From assembly GCA_030673205.1 (NCBI GenBank), contig DAOVJP010000008.1:1-14082 (forward strand): a stretch of 14,082 bases of DNA, given 5' to 3'. Below are positions 13,763-14,082 of the stretch, in pieces. Source of the DNA: Thermoplasmata archaeon. Its GTDB lineage: Archaea; Thermoplasmatota; Thermoplasmata; JAGHBH01. Position 1 is the stretch's first letter. Every line of letters starts with the position of its first letter. The position numbers were made by a program, and so were the translations under genes. The notes beneath the pieces were generated by a model. It worked only from the letters and a program-made list of their open reading frames with translations. It did no database searches and was not told the DNA's origin.

Positions 13763-14082
13763 ATGGCGAAGAAGGCTGTGGTACTGTTATCAGGAGGTCT
13801 GGACTCGGCGACCATGTGCGGCATAGCCCGAGGGGCGGGATACAAGATGATCGCGGTCACCATCTCCTATGGACAACGGCATGAAAGGGAGATGAAGAGT
13901 GCCAAGGCCATAGGGGAGCATTACGGGGCGAGGGAACATATATTCACCAGCATAGACCTGGGAAAGCTGGGAGGGACCGTTCTGACGGACAAGGACGAAG
14001 AGGTGCCAGTGCACGAGGAGAATAGAATAGGGGAGCTGATACCCTCCACCTACGTACCGGCCAGGAACACGGTGTTCCTCTC
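13763..14082 (+). CDS. queC: 7-cyano-7-deazaguanine synthase QueC, N-terminal part (cut by window edge)
   Basis: The frame is open at the right edge; 106 residues are visible. MAKKAVVLLSGGLDSATM contains the PP-loop SGGLDS (10-15) that binds ATP; further on are ISYGQRHEREMKSAKAI and STYVPARNTVFL, the latter a QueC hallmark. QueC converts 7-carboxy-7-deazaguanine to preQ0 with ATP and ammonia; in archaea preQ0 is inserted into tRNA by TGT and turned into archaeosine. The zinc-binding cysteines of QueC lie in the missing C-terminal part. GAGGTGA (13752-13758), overlapping the queD stop, sits four bases before ATG 13763. Confidence 0.93.
   Translation, partial: MAKKAVVLLSGGLDSATMCGIARGAGYKMIAVTISYGQRHEREMKSAKAIGEHYGAREHIFTSIDLGKLGGTVLTDKDEEVPVHEENRIGELIPSTYVPARNTVFL

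Noticed and set aside
13305..13826. Plus-strand frame of 173 codons overlapping queD and queC
   Set aside because: Out of frame with queD, which has all catalytic residues; arginine-rich translation typical of a shifted frame.

Overview
The window looks archaeal. Starts are preceded by GGAGGT/GAGGTGA ribosome binding sites or by a TATA box about 26 bases upstream of the start codon (leaderless genes). It also carries dph2 (diphthamide of aEF2) and queD/queC (7-deazaguanine, hence archaeosine). Gene style suggests Thermoplasmatota, possibly near Methanomassiliicoccales, but that placement is inference.

Layout. 1-797 (-) is the N-terminal part of a restriction-endonuclease-like + NACHT protein, cut by the window edge. 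1082-3025 (-) is a secreted, membrane-anchored protein with four PKD domains. Both minus-strand genes are preceded by a nearly identical 67-base promoter block (912-978 and 3050-3116). 3229-3888 (+) is a 7-TM protein with no kinase attached; 3948-4085 (-) is an unlisted 45-residue protein ending in a CxxC.

4291-6416 (+) and 9605-6638 (-) are two convergent three-gene cassettes with the same order: exported protein, TPR protein, winged-helix-like protein. Shared motifs in the same order (RLV, DASE, PI..D....Y.PL..G in the exported proteins; matching TPR C-termini; matching helix-turn-helix segments) suggest they are diverged paralogues. They are the best candidate for an undescribed system, probably an envelope-linked signalling or regulatory module. 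A 58-residue frame (6395-6571) lies at the point of convergence.

9900-10868 (+) is dph2. 12481-10944 (-) is an AbiEi/AbiEii-type toxin-antitoxin pair with an inverted repeat over its TATA box. 12651-14082 (+) is an adk-queD-queC operon, with queC cut by the right edge.

By eye, dph2 and adk-queD-queC are GC-rich with strong housekeeping-type start signals, whereas 1-3200 and 6600-9870 are AT-rich. The window reads as an accessory region carrying defence genes (REase-NACHT, AbiE) and lineage-specific signalling genes set between core genes. No tRNA, rRNA, CRISPR array, transposase or phage gene was seen.
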